From: an uncultured Christensenellaceae bacterium | GTDB lineage: Bacteria; Bacillota; Clostridia; Christensenellales; Pumilibacteraceae | NCBI GenBank assembly: GCA_910587445.1 | Contig: CAJULE010000023.1 | Location: 1-36,344 of the forward strand | Direction: 5' to 3' | DNA length: 36,344 nucleotides | In this document: piece after piece, positions 9,416-18,142 of the stretch | Layout: each line of letters opens with the position of its first letter | Position numbering within the stretch: position 1 is the stretch's first letter | The notes under the pieces: model-generated | Databases searched by the model: none | What the model was told of the DNA's origin: nothing | Seen by the model: the letters and a program-made list of their open reading frames with translations, nothing else | Translations under genes and position numbers: made by a program

Positions 9416-10207
9416 ATGTCGAAGCGTAAGGAAAAAAGAGTGGTCGTCATAACGGGCGCGTCGTCCGGGATAGGACGGGAACTCAAAGCGATGTTCGAGG
9501 CGGCGGGAGACGACGTGTTGGGGCTTTCGCGCACGAGCTGCGGCGGCGGTTGGCGCGAGTGCGACGTGACCGATCCCGAACGCGTGCGCGCCGCAATAGA
9601 CGCGATAGGGCAGGAATACGGGCGTATAGACATTCTCGTAAACAATGCCGGCGTCGGTATAAGCGGCGCAGTGGAACTTGCCGAGGACGACGACTATCAA
9701 AAGGTGATTAAAACGAACGTCGACGGCGTATTCAACGTCTCGCGCGCGGCGGTAAAATACATGAGGCGAGGATCGAAAATAGTCAACATTTCGTCTGTGT
9801 GCGCGCTGTTTTCGCTTCCTTTCCGTTCGCTGTACTGCGCGGCGAAAGCGGCGGTCAATATGCTTTCGTTCGGAATGAGAATGGAACTTAAGGACAGCGG
9901 GATATCGGTCGTCGCCGTCTGTCCCGGAGAGATAAAGACGGGCTTTACGAAGAACAGAATAAAGAACTTCGCGACGAGCGAACGCTACGGCGACAGGATA
10001 GAGCGCGCCACTCTCGGCATAGACAAAAAAGAGGACAGGCGCATGGACTGTAAGGCGGCTTGCAAAAAGATTTTCAAGATAGCGACGAAAAAAAAGGGAG
10101 CCGTGTATATAATAGGCTTCAAATACAAGGTTCTGAACTTTGTTTCCCGCTTCGTTCCCGTCGGCGCGATGGTGTCGGCTACGGGCGCTCTCATGGGCGG
10201 AAAGTGA
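9416..10207 (+). CDS. Short-chain dehydrogenase/reductase (classical SDR)
   Basis: This 263-residue protein has the classical SDR plan: the Rossmann nucleotide-binding motif TGASSGIG (13-20), NNAG (76-79), a serine near 126-127 in NISS, and the catalytic YCAAK (Tyr140, Lys144). The PGEIKTGF segment is the usual PG motif after the active site. SDRs are NAD(P)-dependent oxidoreductases; the substrate cannot be deduced. The basic C-terminal part (about 205-250) ends in a hydrophobic stretch that may touch the membrane. The ATG is preceded by GAGGTGAGAAAGG. The gene appears monocistronic, with its own promoter; the next gene starts 314 bases later behind another promoter. Confidence 0.92.
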   Translation: MSKRKEKRVVVITGASSGIGRELKAMFEAAGDDVLGLSRTSCGGGWRECDVTDPERVRAAIDAIGQEYGRIDILVNNAGVGISGAVELAEDDDYQKVIKTNVDGVFNVSRAAVKYMRRGSKIVNISSVCALFSLPFRSLYCAAKAAVNMLSFGMRMELKDSGISVVAVCPGEIKTGFTKNRIKNFATSERYGDRIERATLGIDKKEDRRMDCKAACKKIFKIATKKKGAVYIIGFKYKVLNFVSRFVPVGAMVSATGALMGGK

Positions 10208-10331
10208 AAGTCCGAAAGTTTTATGCCGAATATGCCGTAAGCGAAAAGGGCGTAAAATCGCGCTCTTTCCTGAAAATCGGAAAAAATAAAAGAAAATTGT
10301 GTAAAAATCGTGCTTTTTTGTATCGATATGT

Positions 10332-10360
10332 TTGCAATTCCGCGCGTAATATGCTATAAT
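10332..10360 (+). promoter_or_regulatory. Promoter of the SipW-dependent surface locus
   Basis: TTGCAA (10332-10337) and TATAAT (10355-10360) are exactly 17 bases apart, with TATGC just before the -10 (TRTGn extension). It is the only convincing promoter in the 314-base gap 10208-10521 and would give a leader of about 155 bases before the first gene. Confidence 0.7.
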
Positions 10361-10387
10361 ATAAAATATCCGATATAAGGAACAGAG

Positions 10388-10451
10388 ATCGCAATCGGGA
10401 ATCAGGCGGGATGTTTTTTTGTCCCTTTCCCTCGCAGTTTTGCATTGCGAT
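10388..10451 (+). promoter_or_regulatory. Structured leader RNA upstream of the surface locus
   Basis: ATCGCAAT (10388-10395) is perfectly complementary to ATTGCGAT (10444-10451). Inside this closing stem are two further GGGA/TCCC pairings (10397-10400 with 10428-10431, and 10408-10411 with 10422-10425), giving a nested three-part stem. It lies in the 5' leader of the operon. I could not match it to a known riboswitch class. Confidence 0.45.
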
Positions 10452-10521
10452 TGTTTTGTGACCCGTCGATTTCATAAAAGACGGCATTCGGTTACTCTTA
10501 TCTAAGGAGGCGTTCGGCAAA

Positions 10522-11592
10522 ATGACGGTGTTGAAAAAATACGGCGTGAAAATATTTTTCGGCATATCCTGTCTTTTGCTTGTTGCGGCTGTCGCATTCT
10601 CTGCCGTGTCGTTTGCGAGATTCGTCTCGCGCGTTAACAGCGGCGGCGGAGCGAGCGCAGCCACCATAGATTGCAAGGTGAACGTCGCAGGCGGCGAGAA
10701 CACGTTTGTGAACGCTCCGTTCATGCAAGCCGTTTCGGGAAACACGACGCCCGTAAGAATGAATAATTGGGCGGACACCGAATTTTCCGTGGAGAATCAC
10801 GGCAAATACGGACTCGAGTACGAATACAGTTTCGTATTTTATGTGCCGACGAATTTTGCCGACAAGGCGATGTTCCAACTGCTCGAAACGGGCGATGCCG
10901 GCTCGGTCGTGAAGGCGAGCGATATGTATAAGGTTTCGGGTTCGGAACTCGTCGTGACGAACGCGACTAAGGACGGAATCAAGTTCGAAAACGAATACGA
11001 AACGCTCATAAGCTCGGGCGGAAAGCTCGAAGTCGACAGCACCAAGGTCACGGATGTCGGCAAAAAAGACGCAAAGCTTCGGACGACGTTTATCACCACA
11101 TATCCCGCAACGATGGAGGGCGGACTTGCGGGCAAGCTCGTATGTCCCGTGGCGTTTGCTCGGGACGCCGTTCTCGACTATCGCTGCATAACGGTGAATT
11201 TGCGGCGCGACGTCGGCAGCGGCGAGTATGTTTTAAAGGAAGGGGATGTGCACTCGTTCGTGCTCCGCACCGTGCTTTGGGATGCGCGCGACGACATAGG
11301 CTCGGAAGAAAACAAGGATTTCGATATAGCCGTTTACGGCGAGCTCGAGCCGATAATCACGTCCGAGTCGGGCTATCACGTCAAGTGGGAGACCTCGGGC
11401 GGCGAGAAGTATCTCGTGGCGGCGGAAATTAAGCCTTTAAACGCCGGCGAAACCGCAGAGGACGACAAAAAGGTGACTATAGACGGGGAAGAGTATAGAA
11501 TAACGGGCGAATACCTGAGAGTGACCCCGAGCGCTTGCATGGGGCTCGGCGCGCCTTGCATGATCGCCGCCGTATTTACGCAGTCGGCGTAA
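10522..11592 (+). CDS. Exported protein with SipW-type N-terminus
   Basis: This 356-residue protein has a short basic N-terminus, a hydrophobic segment (about residues 9-31) and then an FARFV motif, the same pattern (FA, basic, aromatic) that follows the hydrophobic segment in two other proteins of this locus. In known SipW substrates such as TasA, cleavage occurs around this region by an ER-type signal peptidase, and one is encoded downstream. The rest is predicted extracellular and beta-rich with no recognised domain and no LPXTG anchor. It contains few cysteines (near residue 50 and in the C-terminal SACMGLGAPC segment). GGAGG lies 12 bases upstream of the ATG. It is the first gene of the operon and could be an anchor, cap or minor subunit; that role is inference. 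Confidence 0.75.
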   Translation: MTVLKKYGVKIFFGISCLLLVAAVAFSAVSFARFVSRVNSGGGASAATIDCKVNVAGGENTFVNAPFMQAVSGNTTPVRMNNWADTEFSVENHGKYGLEYEYSFVFYVPTNFADKAMFQLLETGDAGSVVKASDMYKVSGSELVVTNATKDGIKFENEYETLISSGGKLEVDSTKVTDVGKKDAKLRTTFITTYPATMEGGLAGKLVCPVAFARDAVLDYRCITVNLRRDVGSGEYVLKEGDVHSFVLRTVLWDARDDIGSEENKDFDIAVYGELEPIITSESGYHVKWETSGGEKYLVAAEIKPLNAGETAEDDKKVTIDGEEYRITGEYLRVTPSACMGLGAPCMIAAVFTQSA

Positions 11593-11615
11593 TAAAAGGA
11601 AGTAGAGGAAAGGCT

Positions 11616-14600
11616 TTGAAGAAAGAGACGGGCAACAAAAAGAATACGAAGCTTTATGCGGCGCTGGCGGTATTGTGCCTTGCGGTGGCGTTTCTCGTCG
11701 TTTCTTTTTCCATAGTTGTCACGCACGCAAAGTACGTCACCGAGATAGGCGGCGGAACGGTCGATTTCGAAACGCAGTCTCCGTTCCAGGTTCAATCCCA
11801 GCAAGACCTCGTAAACGCTATTAAAAGCGGATACGGAAGCGTACAGATAAAGAAGGATCTCGACGGTCCTATAATTATGACGGGCGACTCGCTCGAGCTT
11901 ATAAACGACCTTGTGCTCGATCTGAACGGAAACGAGATAGAACGCAACAACCGTGAGAGTCTGCTTAGCGTTCCGACAGGCAGATCTTTTACCATAGTCG
12001 ACAGCGCGGGAGGGGGAGGGCTTTATAACCCGATAGGAACCGTGCTTTCCGTTTCCGGCGGCGAGCTCAACGTCTACGGAGGAATGTTCGAAAGCGGTCC
12101 TCGTCCGAGCGAGTATTTCAGCACGTTAAAAGAAAAAAGCGAGTATCTGGGAGACAATATAAAAAATCTTATCGATACGGGAAGCACGTACGATCTCGGC
12201 GAAAACGGGAGCATAGATACGACCCGCCCCGTCTTGCGTCCGCGTCTTGCCGTAAGGGGGTACGGCGTCGAGGGCGTGAGATATATGGGTAACGTCTATT
12301 TCGACGAGCCGTACGGGACGGAGATAGAGCGCGATACATATTGCTATGTGATGCCCGAGGGCGAAACGGGCGAGAACTTCGCAACTTTCGATACGGAAGA
12401 GGCGGATTTTTCGTACATTTATTATGTGGACGAAAGGGGCTATCCCACCGATTCGACGGACGGCAAGCGCGTAATGATATTCGGATACACAAGCGATATC
12501 GCCTATTCGTACAAAAATGCGAGCAACGAAGCGCCGAACTATGCGGCGGTAAAGATGTTTTCCGGCGAATTGAACGTAAACGTCGAGGCAGGGGCGGAGG
12601 GAAGCCGCGGACGCAGTGCGGGAAGCTTTTATCAGTATTTCGGCACCTGGCAGACCTCTTGCATTTATATGGAAGGCGGCGTCATGACCGTCTCGACCTC
12701 GGGAGAGATCGCGACGGTCGACCCCAATTCTTTGCCTGCGCTTAGGGACGGCGAGACGCGCGAAAATTCGGCAAAGTACGGCGAAAGCGCGTGCATACTC
12801 AGTATAACAAAGACCGACGCGGACGGCAATCCGCTCGGCGAAGGCGGCACTCTCGATATACGCAAGCTCGCTTCCGCAACGTCGTACAACGGCAGCGTCA
12901 TTTCGCTGAGCGGCGGAAACGTCACGCTCTATGACGCCAACATAACCAAAAACGCGACGATCTCTCACGGCGACGATCCGTTTTCCGTCGTAAGCGAAGG
13001 CGGCACGGACGGCTCTGCGGGCAGCGAATTCCCGTCGAACAGACAGTACCGCGACGCGGCTATATTCCTTAACGGCGGCGCGCTCACGCTCGAAGGGCAG
13101 GACGACAGGGCAAAGACAAAGTCGGTAAACATCGTAGTAAATAAGGATATAAACAACAAAAAAGCAAAAGCTGCGGGAAGAACCGACGTCCAGACCTATC
13201 CCGAAGAAACGATAGGCGACTCTCTCGGAGGAGGGAAATACAGACCGTACAATTCGACTTTCGGCATACTTTTGCGCGGCAGAAACAAACTCAAGCCGAG
13301 CAGCTTCGAGGCAAAAAATCTTGCGGTGACTATGCACGGCGCATATTCGTACGGCATTTTCGGCACGCGCGGCAAAGTGAAGATTGCGGACGGAAGCATA
13401 ACGCTCGATTCCGACAGCCACTGCTACGGCGTTTACGCCGTCAACAGGACGGAAGCGATCGGCGCCGACGGCGGCAAGCGCGCCGTCAACGTCGAGCTTG
13501 TCAATACGAATATCGAGCTTGGCGACCTTACGGGAAATCCCACCTATGAGGGGAGCGGCAATCTTCCCGAAGAGGACGCCTGGATAAGCAGGTCGGGCGA
13601 ATTTCTCGGGTCGGACTATGCGGAAGGAGCAATGCGCGCGGCGTCCTGCGGCGTCTATCTCGATTCGTCCGAGTATAAGGGCGGCGAGGTCACTCTCGAC
13701 AATTCGATGATATATTCCAGAGAGCTCGGGGTCTCCGTGTACGACGGGACGCTCACTTTCAGAAACGGCGGCGGAATAACCGCCTACAACGCTTCGGCAG
13801 TATGTCTGTCGGGCGGCGACATAATTTTCGAAAACAACTCTTCTACGTCTGTTCCGTCGAATTACGAAATAAATTGCGACATCAACCGTATGGGTACGGG
13901 AGTTTCGAGCGGCTGTTCGGCGACTGCGGACGAGGCGACGGCGGCGGGCACGCACCGTTACGAAATTTATTTACCGTACCAGCGAGTCATGACGGACGGT
14001 GACGGCAATCGCATGACGTATGCGAACGAAAACGGCATACGCGTCGTTGACGGAAGTCTCATATCCGAGGGCAAGCTCACCATGGATTTCAGAGGGCTGT
14101 ATAACGACTTCGATAACGATATTTACAAGCCGATGTCTGCTGTCGGTGATTATACGAATTACGACAAAGTGAAAATCAAGAGCTTTGCCGTGGCGTGCAT
14201 AAATCAGGAAACGGGAAAAGACGAGACGACCGTTCCTGCGAATATAAACATAAAATTCGCGGATATAACATCTTCTATCGGCGGTGGCGTAAAGGTGCAG
14301 GGCGGTATAATCACGCTCGGCGACGAAACGCGAACCGCAGACGAATTCGAAAGCGACATAAGCGTACATACGACGGGAATCGTGCACTTGAACACGGCTT
14401 ATTATGTTTCCTCTAATCAAAAAAGTACGACGTGGCAGTTTTTCCCGAACCTTTCGGGCGGTCATGCGATCATTGCGCGCGGCGGAAATATAGACGTCTA
14501 TAACGGATCGTATATAGCCGATAACAGCAACGGCGTGGCGGCTTCGGACGAGGGCGGAGAGACCATTTCCGTAAATATCCATAACGGAACTTTTACGGGA

Positions 14601-15407
14601 AATATGTATAATCACGGCGGTAAATTGGATCAGACAGCTTCATCGTCTCATACTTGGGATACTACTCCGCCGTGGACTAATGCCGACGTGTCGCTTCCTC
14701 GCGTTCAGGCGCTCGGTCCGTCCACCTATTACGGACTTAAGGTAATGGGTGCGGCTCAAGTGAATATAAATGACGGCACTTTCGGCGGCAAAAACGGCGG
14801 AGCGTTTGTGCGTGGCAGCAGTCCCGAAAAACGAGCCGTGGTCAAAATAGAAAAGGGCGTATTCAACAGCGGTTCATATCAAAATAAAAACGGTGAGAAT
14901 GTAGGCGCAAACTGTTTTAGCGTCTTAGATTACAGCACGGTCTATTTCGGTACGTTGAAGAAAACCGAACTTACAAAAGAAAACAATATACAAAGTTTGA
15001 TAAACCTTACGTCGGGAAACACAACGCTTTCCGTCGAATCTCTTAACTCGCCTTTCGAATCGTCTACAAACGGTAATATCAAGGTATATTTGTTCTATGG
15101 AACATATACCGTACAGACAAATCTGCCTTTCGGTATAGGCTATCTTTCAAGCGGATTGAAGAATTCTGATTTGTTTATTTATAACTACGGTACATACATA
15201 AACAACCAAAGCGGCGTAACTTGGAGAAGCGACGCAAGTACTTTGGCAAGTGGGCGTATTCGATACGATTCTCCGCAGGATTCTTCTACACAATGCGGCG
15301 TAGGCAAAGACCTTGTTTATTATGCCGAAGATACGGACGGCAATGCTTGCGCGGAAGACGCGAGCGGAAATCGTTCGGAATTTAAAGTGCCGACGGGAGG
15401 TATTTAA
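11616..15407 (+). CDS. Giant exported beta-helix-like protein, SipW-type N-terminus
   Basis: I choose the TTG at 11616 because GAGG lies seven bases upstream and the previous gene has just stopped; an in-frame ATG at 11535 would overlap that gene by 58 bases and add a basic stretch before the signal. The product has 1263 residues: a basic N-terminus, a hydrophobic segment (about 13-35), then HAKYVTEIGGG, resembling the motif in the flanking exported proteins. The mature part has many turns of the type seen in right-handed parallel beta-helices, such as LVLDLNGNEI, VSGGELNVYGG, LSGGNVTLYDA and VNINDGTFGG. There is no LPXTG or cell-wall binding module. The last quarter is more AT-rich than the rest. 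Probable surface or matrix protein or adhesin; ligand unknown. Confidence 0.8.
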   Translation: MKKETGNKKNTKLYAALAVLCLAVAFLVVSFSIVVTHAKYVTEIGGGTVDFETQSPFQVQSQQDLVNAIKSGYGSVQIKKDLDGPIIMTGDSLELINDLVLDLNGNEIERNNRESLLSVPTGRSFTIVDSAGGGGLYNPIGTVLSVSGGELNVYGGMFESGPRPSEYFSTLKEKSEYLGDNIKNLIDTGSTYDLGENGSIDTTRPVLRPRLAVRGYGVEGVRYMGNVYFDEPYGTEIERDTYCYVMPEGETGENFATFDTEEADFSYIYYVDERGYPTDSTDGKRVMIFGYTSDIAYSYKNASNEAPNYAAVKMFSGELNVNVEAGAEGSRGRSAGSFYQYFGTWQTSCIYMEGGVMTVSTSGEIATVDPNSLPALRDGETRENSAKYGESACILSITKTDADGNPLGEGGTLDIRKLASATSYNGSVISLSGGNVTLYDANITKNATISHGDDPFSVVSEGGTDGSAGSEFPSNRQYRDAAIFLNGGALTLEGQDDRAKTKSVNIVVNKDINNKKAKAAGRTDVQTYPEETIGDSLGGGKYRPYNSTFGILLRGRNKLKPSSFEAKNLAVTMHGAYSYGIFGTRGKVKIADGSITLDSDSHCYGVYAVNRTEAIGADGGKRAVNVELVNTNIELGDLTGNPTYEGSGNLPEEDAWISRSGEFLGSDYAEGAMRAASCGVYLDSSEYKGGEVTLDNSMIYSRELGVSVYDGTLTFRNGGGITAYNASAVCLSGGDIIFENNSSTSVPSNYEINCDINRMGTGVSSGCSATADEATAAGTHRYEIYLPYQRVMTDGDGNRMTYANENGIRVVDGSLISEGKLTMDFRGLYNDFDNDIYKPMSAVGDYTNYDKVKIKSFAVACINQETGKDETTVPANINIKFADITSSIGGGVKVQGGIITLGDETRTADEFESDISVHTTGIVHLNTAYYVSSNQKSTTWQFFPNLSGGHAIIARGGNIDVYNGSYIADNSNGVAASDEGGETISVNIHNGTFTGNMYNHGGKLDQTASSSHTWDTTPPWTNADVSLPRVQALGPSTYYGLKVMGAAQVNINDGTFGGKNGGAFVRGSSPEKRAVVKIEKGVFNSGSYQNKNGENVGANCFSVLDYSTVYFGTLKKTELTKENNIQSLINLTSGNTTLSVESLNSPFESSTNGNIKVYLFYGTYTVQTNLPFGIGYLSSGLKNSDLFIYNYGTYINNQSGVTWRSDASTLASGRIRYDSPQDSSTQCGVGKDLVYYAEDTDGNACAEDASGNRSEFKVPTGGI

Positions 15408-15530
15408 TTTGTGCATTTTCGGCAAGTGAGAAGGTAAAGAAAAATCTCGATGTGGGTAGGAGTTATACTCTTTGCTTATATCGTTTACATATATAAAGAA
15501 CAAAAAATTTCTGTAAAAGGAGAAAGAAAG

Positions 15531-16394
15531 ATGGAAGAAAAAAAGACTCGCGGCAATAAAAAATTACTTGTCGTACTCGCAATGCTCTTCTTGCTTATCG
15601 CGATTCTCGCTCTCGGCGGTTATACGTTTGCAAAATACATTACGAGTCAAAGCACCGGCACGCAGCAGGCAACTGTGGCAAAATGGGGCTTTGTTGTAAA
15701 CGTAAACGCAAACGACCTGTTTTCGGAGCAGTATAAGGGAGAAGGCGTCCATGCGACTCGTGACGAGGCAGGCGTAAACGTACAGGTCGAGACAGCGGGA
15801 ACGGCTGCGAAAAACAATCTCGTAGCGCCCGGCACAAAGGGAGAAATGACCTTCAGCGTAACGGGTAAGGCGGAAGTCTTGGCAAAGATTGCCGCTTCGA
15901 TCGATACGACGACAACAGGAGCATTCAGTGAGGTAAAGCTTACTGGCGGAGATATTGCGGCAGACGGATATATGCCCGTAAAGTGGACGCTAAAGGACAG
16001 TTCGGACGGCACGACATACACCGATGTTACGGATTGCGTAGGTGTTTCGTTGGCGACGATAGCAACCAAATTGAGCACTTCGTCGAGTGCGGAGATCGCA
16101 ATAAATACGGAAGTAAATAAGTATTATAAGCTGTCTTGGGAATGGGTTTTCGAAGCCGGCTCCACCCCGGATGAGAAGGAGAAAAACAACAAGTACGACA
16201 CCATTCTCGGCTATGCGGCAAAAGGCGCAGGAAACCATGGCATTTACACGGTAAACGCTGCGGCAAGCGACGGAAGCATTGAAGTAGTGGATAATACGGA
16301 TTCGAGTAAGCCCGTAAGTTATAAGGCTGTAATAAATACGAAATTCGATCTGAAGATTTCCGTCGAACAGAGTAAGGGAACTACAGGCGCGTAG
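15531..16394 (+). CDS. Small TasA/CalY-like exported protein
   Basis: The ATG at 15531 has AGGAG eight bases upstream; the frame is open upstream to 15450 but that extension lacks a binding site. The 287-residue product has a basic start, a hydrophobic segment (about 12-30) and then TFAKYITS, the best match in this window to the TasA/camelysin-type pattern in which a cleaved segment is followed by an aromatic motif. The mature part is polar, Thr/Ser/Ala-rich and beta-predicted, without cysteine near the C-terminus. It carries LSWEWVFEAG followed by DTILG, a motif shared with the next gene (LEWRWAFDDG, DTVIG). I infer that it is the major polymerising subunit. Three hairpins follow the stop codon. 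Confidence 0.75.
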   Translation: MEEKKTRGNKKLLVVLAMLFLLIAILALGGYTFAKYITSQSTGTQQATVAKWGFVVNVNANDLFSEQYKGEGVHATRDEAGVNVQVETAGTAAKNNLVAPGTKGEMTFSVTGKAEVLAKIAASIDTTTTGAFSEVKLTGGDIAADGYMPVKWTLKDSSDGTTYTDVTDCVGVSLATIATKLSTSSSAEIAINTEVNKYYKLSWEWVFEAGSTPDEKEKNNKYDTILGYAAKGAGNHGIYTVNAAASDGSIEVVDNTDSSKPVSYKAVINTKFDLKISVEQSKGTTGA

Positions 16395-16426
16395 TTTTCG
16401 GTTTATTTATACTCAAACAACCCAAT

Positions 16427-16516
16427 GTTTTGCTTCTTGCGATTGCGGGAAGCAAAACGGCGGTTTTATCAAACCGCATAATTATTCAGCCTTTATAAGC
16501 AAGGCATTATAAAGGC
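16427..16516 (+). promoter_or_regulatory. Array of three perfect RNA hairpins
   Basis: Three inverted repeats follow the small exported-protein gene. GTTTTGCTTC (16427-16436) pairs with 16449-16458, 10 base pairs. GCGGTTT (16460-16466) pairs with 16471-16477, 7 base pairs and a four-base loop. GCCTTTATAA (16489-16498) pairs with 16507-16516, 10 base pairs and an eight-base loop. None is followed by a clear U-run, so mRNA stabilisation, processing or partial attenuation is more likely than full termination. Confidence 0.7.
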
Positions 16517-16558
16517 TCCGACTTTCACTACGCGGCGTTAAACCAAATAAGGACGGCA

Positions 16559-17410
16559 ATGGCAAAGGTTATCGACTACAATCCCAATCTCACCTCGGAC
16601 GGATTTACGGACGGCGACAAGTTCCGCAAGGGAAAGCAAGCCCGTATGCTTTACGACGCCCGAAAGAAGGTTTTGGGCAGCGTTTCCGACGGCTTTGTTT
16701 ACGATCTCGGCGGCAGGGAAATAGCGACGCTTAGATCGGAAGAAAAGCGCGAGAGCAAAGACGGAAAAAAGATACGCGTCGCGGAGTACGCTTCCGATAC
16801 GCGGGTTTTCCGCTTGGTCGATAATAAGCTGTATACCGTGACGGGCGGAACGGAAAGGTGGACGGGCTATTTCCGCAAGCGCGAAAGAAACGCGGCTCAT
16901 ATCATCGTGCTTTCCGTGCTTGCCGCCGCACTTACGGCAATGATAATTCTGCTTGCTCTTATAGGTTTGCCGTTCGGAGAAAAGGTGCGTCCCGTCATAG
17001 ACATCAGGGACGTGAACGGCGGTTGGGAAGCGCAAGGGACGGTCGCCGTTTTCCCGAGCAAGATAGAACCGGGAAGCTTCGGCGAGTACGAATTTATTCT
17101 CAACAATCCTCACGATGCGGCAATGGAATATGAGATTTCGCTCGAGCCGCGCTACGAGGGGACGGAAATCGATTATTTCCCGATAACTTTCCGCCTCAAA
17201 ATGAACAACGTCGTTATGGAGTCGCAGGAGTGGAAGCGTATCGAGGAATTGGACTTTTCCGATATGACCATTCTCGGGAATTCGACGCAGTCCTTTACTT
17301 TGGAGTGGCGTTGGGCATTCGACGACGGAAACAATGAAAACGACACGGTGATAGGGGCGGACGGCGGAAAGATATCGATAGTCATTCACGTCACGGCGCA
17401 AGCGAGGTAG
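16559..17410 (+). CDS. Membrane-anchored protein with TasA-like extracellular domain
   Basis: This 283-residue protein has a basic, probably cytoplasmic N-terminal domain (1-110), one membrane segment (about 112-137) and an extracellular beta-rich C-terminal domain. That domain contains LEWRWAFDDG (248-257) followed by DTVIG (262-266), matching the W-x-W-x-F...DTxxG motif of the small exported protein encoded upstream. The hydrophobic segment is internal, so unlike its relatives this protein is probably not processed. AAGG lies six bases before the ATG. Three bases separate it from the signal peptidase gene, implying coupled translation. I infer an anchor, nucleator or assembly factor for the exported subunits; the N-terminal domain is not recognised. 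Confidence 0.72.
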   Translation: MAKVIDYNPNLTSDGFTDGDKFRKGKQARMLYDARKKVLGSVSDGFVYDLGGREIATLRSEEKRESKDGKKIRVAEYASDTRVFRLVDNKLYTVTGGTERWTGYFRKRERNAAHIIVLSVLAAALTAMIILLALIGLPFGEKVRPVIDIRDVNGGWEAQGTVAVFPSKIEPGSFGEYEFILNNPHDAAMEYEISLEPRYEGTEIDYFPITFRLKMNNVVMESQEWKRIEELDFSDMTILGNSTQSFTLEWRWAFDDGNNENDTVIGADGGKISIVIHVTAQAR

Positions 17411-17413
17411 GCA

Positions 17414-18139
17414 ATGGACGAAAATAAGAAACATGACAATGCAGTCGGAGACGAGTTCGCTCCCGAGGTTATCGATGTTGAACTTGCGCCGACGGACGCC
17501 GAGCAAGTCGTAGCCGAAACGCATGGCGCCGATATGTCGGACGGGAAAGGCGCGCCTGCCGCGTCCGAAGAGACGGCAGGCTCGGTTTCTTCAAGCGAGC
17601 AAAAGAAAAAGCGAACGAAAAAAATCGTAGGCTGGGCTTTTACGGGCTTGGGGATTGCCGTAGTTGCGTTTTTGTTGTTCGTTGTGTCCGTGCTTGCCGT
17701 GGACAGATTCGTAAACCGTTCGCCAGTGCCGTCCTTTTTCGGCATATCGACGCTTGTGGTCGCTACGGGCAGTATGTCCGGAACTATAGAGGAGGGCGAC
17801 CTCATAATCGTAAAGAATTCCGACGAATATAAAATAGGCGATATAGTTACCTTTCTCGGGCAGGGCGACGACGTGCCCACGACTCACCGCATTATACGAA
17901 TAGACGGGGACAAGTTCTTTACAAAGGGCGACGCGAACAATGCCGAAGATCCGCGCGCCGTCTTAAAGGAAGATATGGTTGGCAAAGTGGTCGGGCGCGT
18001 CCCTTATGTCGGATTGTTTTTCCGCTGGCTCACGGAAGAGCTCGGGTGGCTCTATCTCGTGGCGGGGCTCGCCGTCGTCGCTTCGGGCATAGTGCTTTTG
18101 AAGTATTTTTCACAGCCCAAAAGCAAAAAGGAGAAATAG
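17414..18139 (+). CDS. sipW: SipW-type signal peptidase I (ER/archaeal type)
   Basis: This 241-residue protein has an acidic cytoplasmic N-terminal extension of about 65 residues, a basic patch (KKKRTKK), a membrane helix (about 71-96), the catalytic domain and a C-terminal helix (about 213-231). The active-site serine is in TGSMSG (Ser120). The second signature is TTHRI with His158, where bacterial-type signal peptidases have Lys, and the acidic residues are in KGDANNAEDP (Asp173, Asp179). Ser-His-Asp is the arrangement of SipW and of eukaryotic Sec11. SipW enzymes process dedicated matrix proteins of the TasA class; three candidate substrates are encoded just upstream. The acidic extension is longer than in Bacillus SipW. 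It is three bases from both neighbours. Confidence 0.93.
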   Translation: MDENKKHDNAVGDEFAPEVIDVELAPTDAEQVVAETHGADMSDGKGAPAASEETAGSVSSSEQKKKRTKKIVGWAFTGLGIAVVAFLLFVVSVLAVDRFVNRSPVPSFFGISTLVVATGSMSGTIEEGDLIIVKNSDEYKIGDIVTFLGQGDDVPTTHRIIRIDGDKFFTKGDANNAEDPRAVLKEDMVGKVVGRVPYVGLFFRWLTEELGWLYLVAGLAVVASGIVLLKYFSQPKSKKEK

Positions 18140-18142
18140 GCG

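Noticed and set aside
11535..11615. Upstream ATG for the giant exported protein
   Set aside because: It overlaps the preceding gene by 58 bases, lacks a binding site and would put a basic stretch of 27 residues before the signal; the TTG at 11616 has GAGG at good spacing.
12126..13955. Open frame of 609 codons on the minus strand inside the giant exported-protein gene
   Set aside because: It is Arg/Ala/Val-rich, has no binding site and is antisense to a frame with a clear signal segment and repeats.
10522..16394. LPXTG sorting signals in the exported proteins
   Set aside because: None of the three C-termini has an LPXTG-type motif, hydrophobic segment and basic tail, and no sortase gene is in the window.
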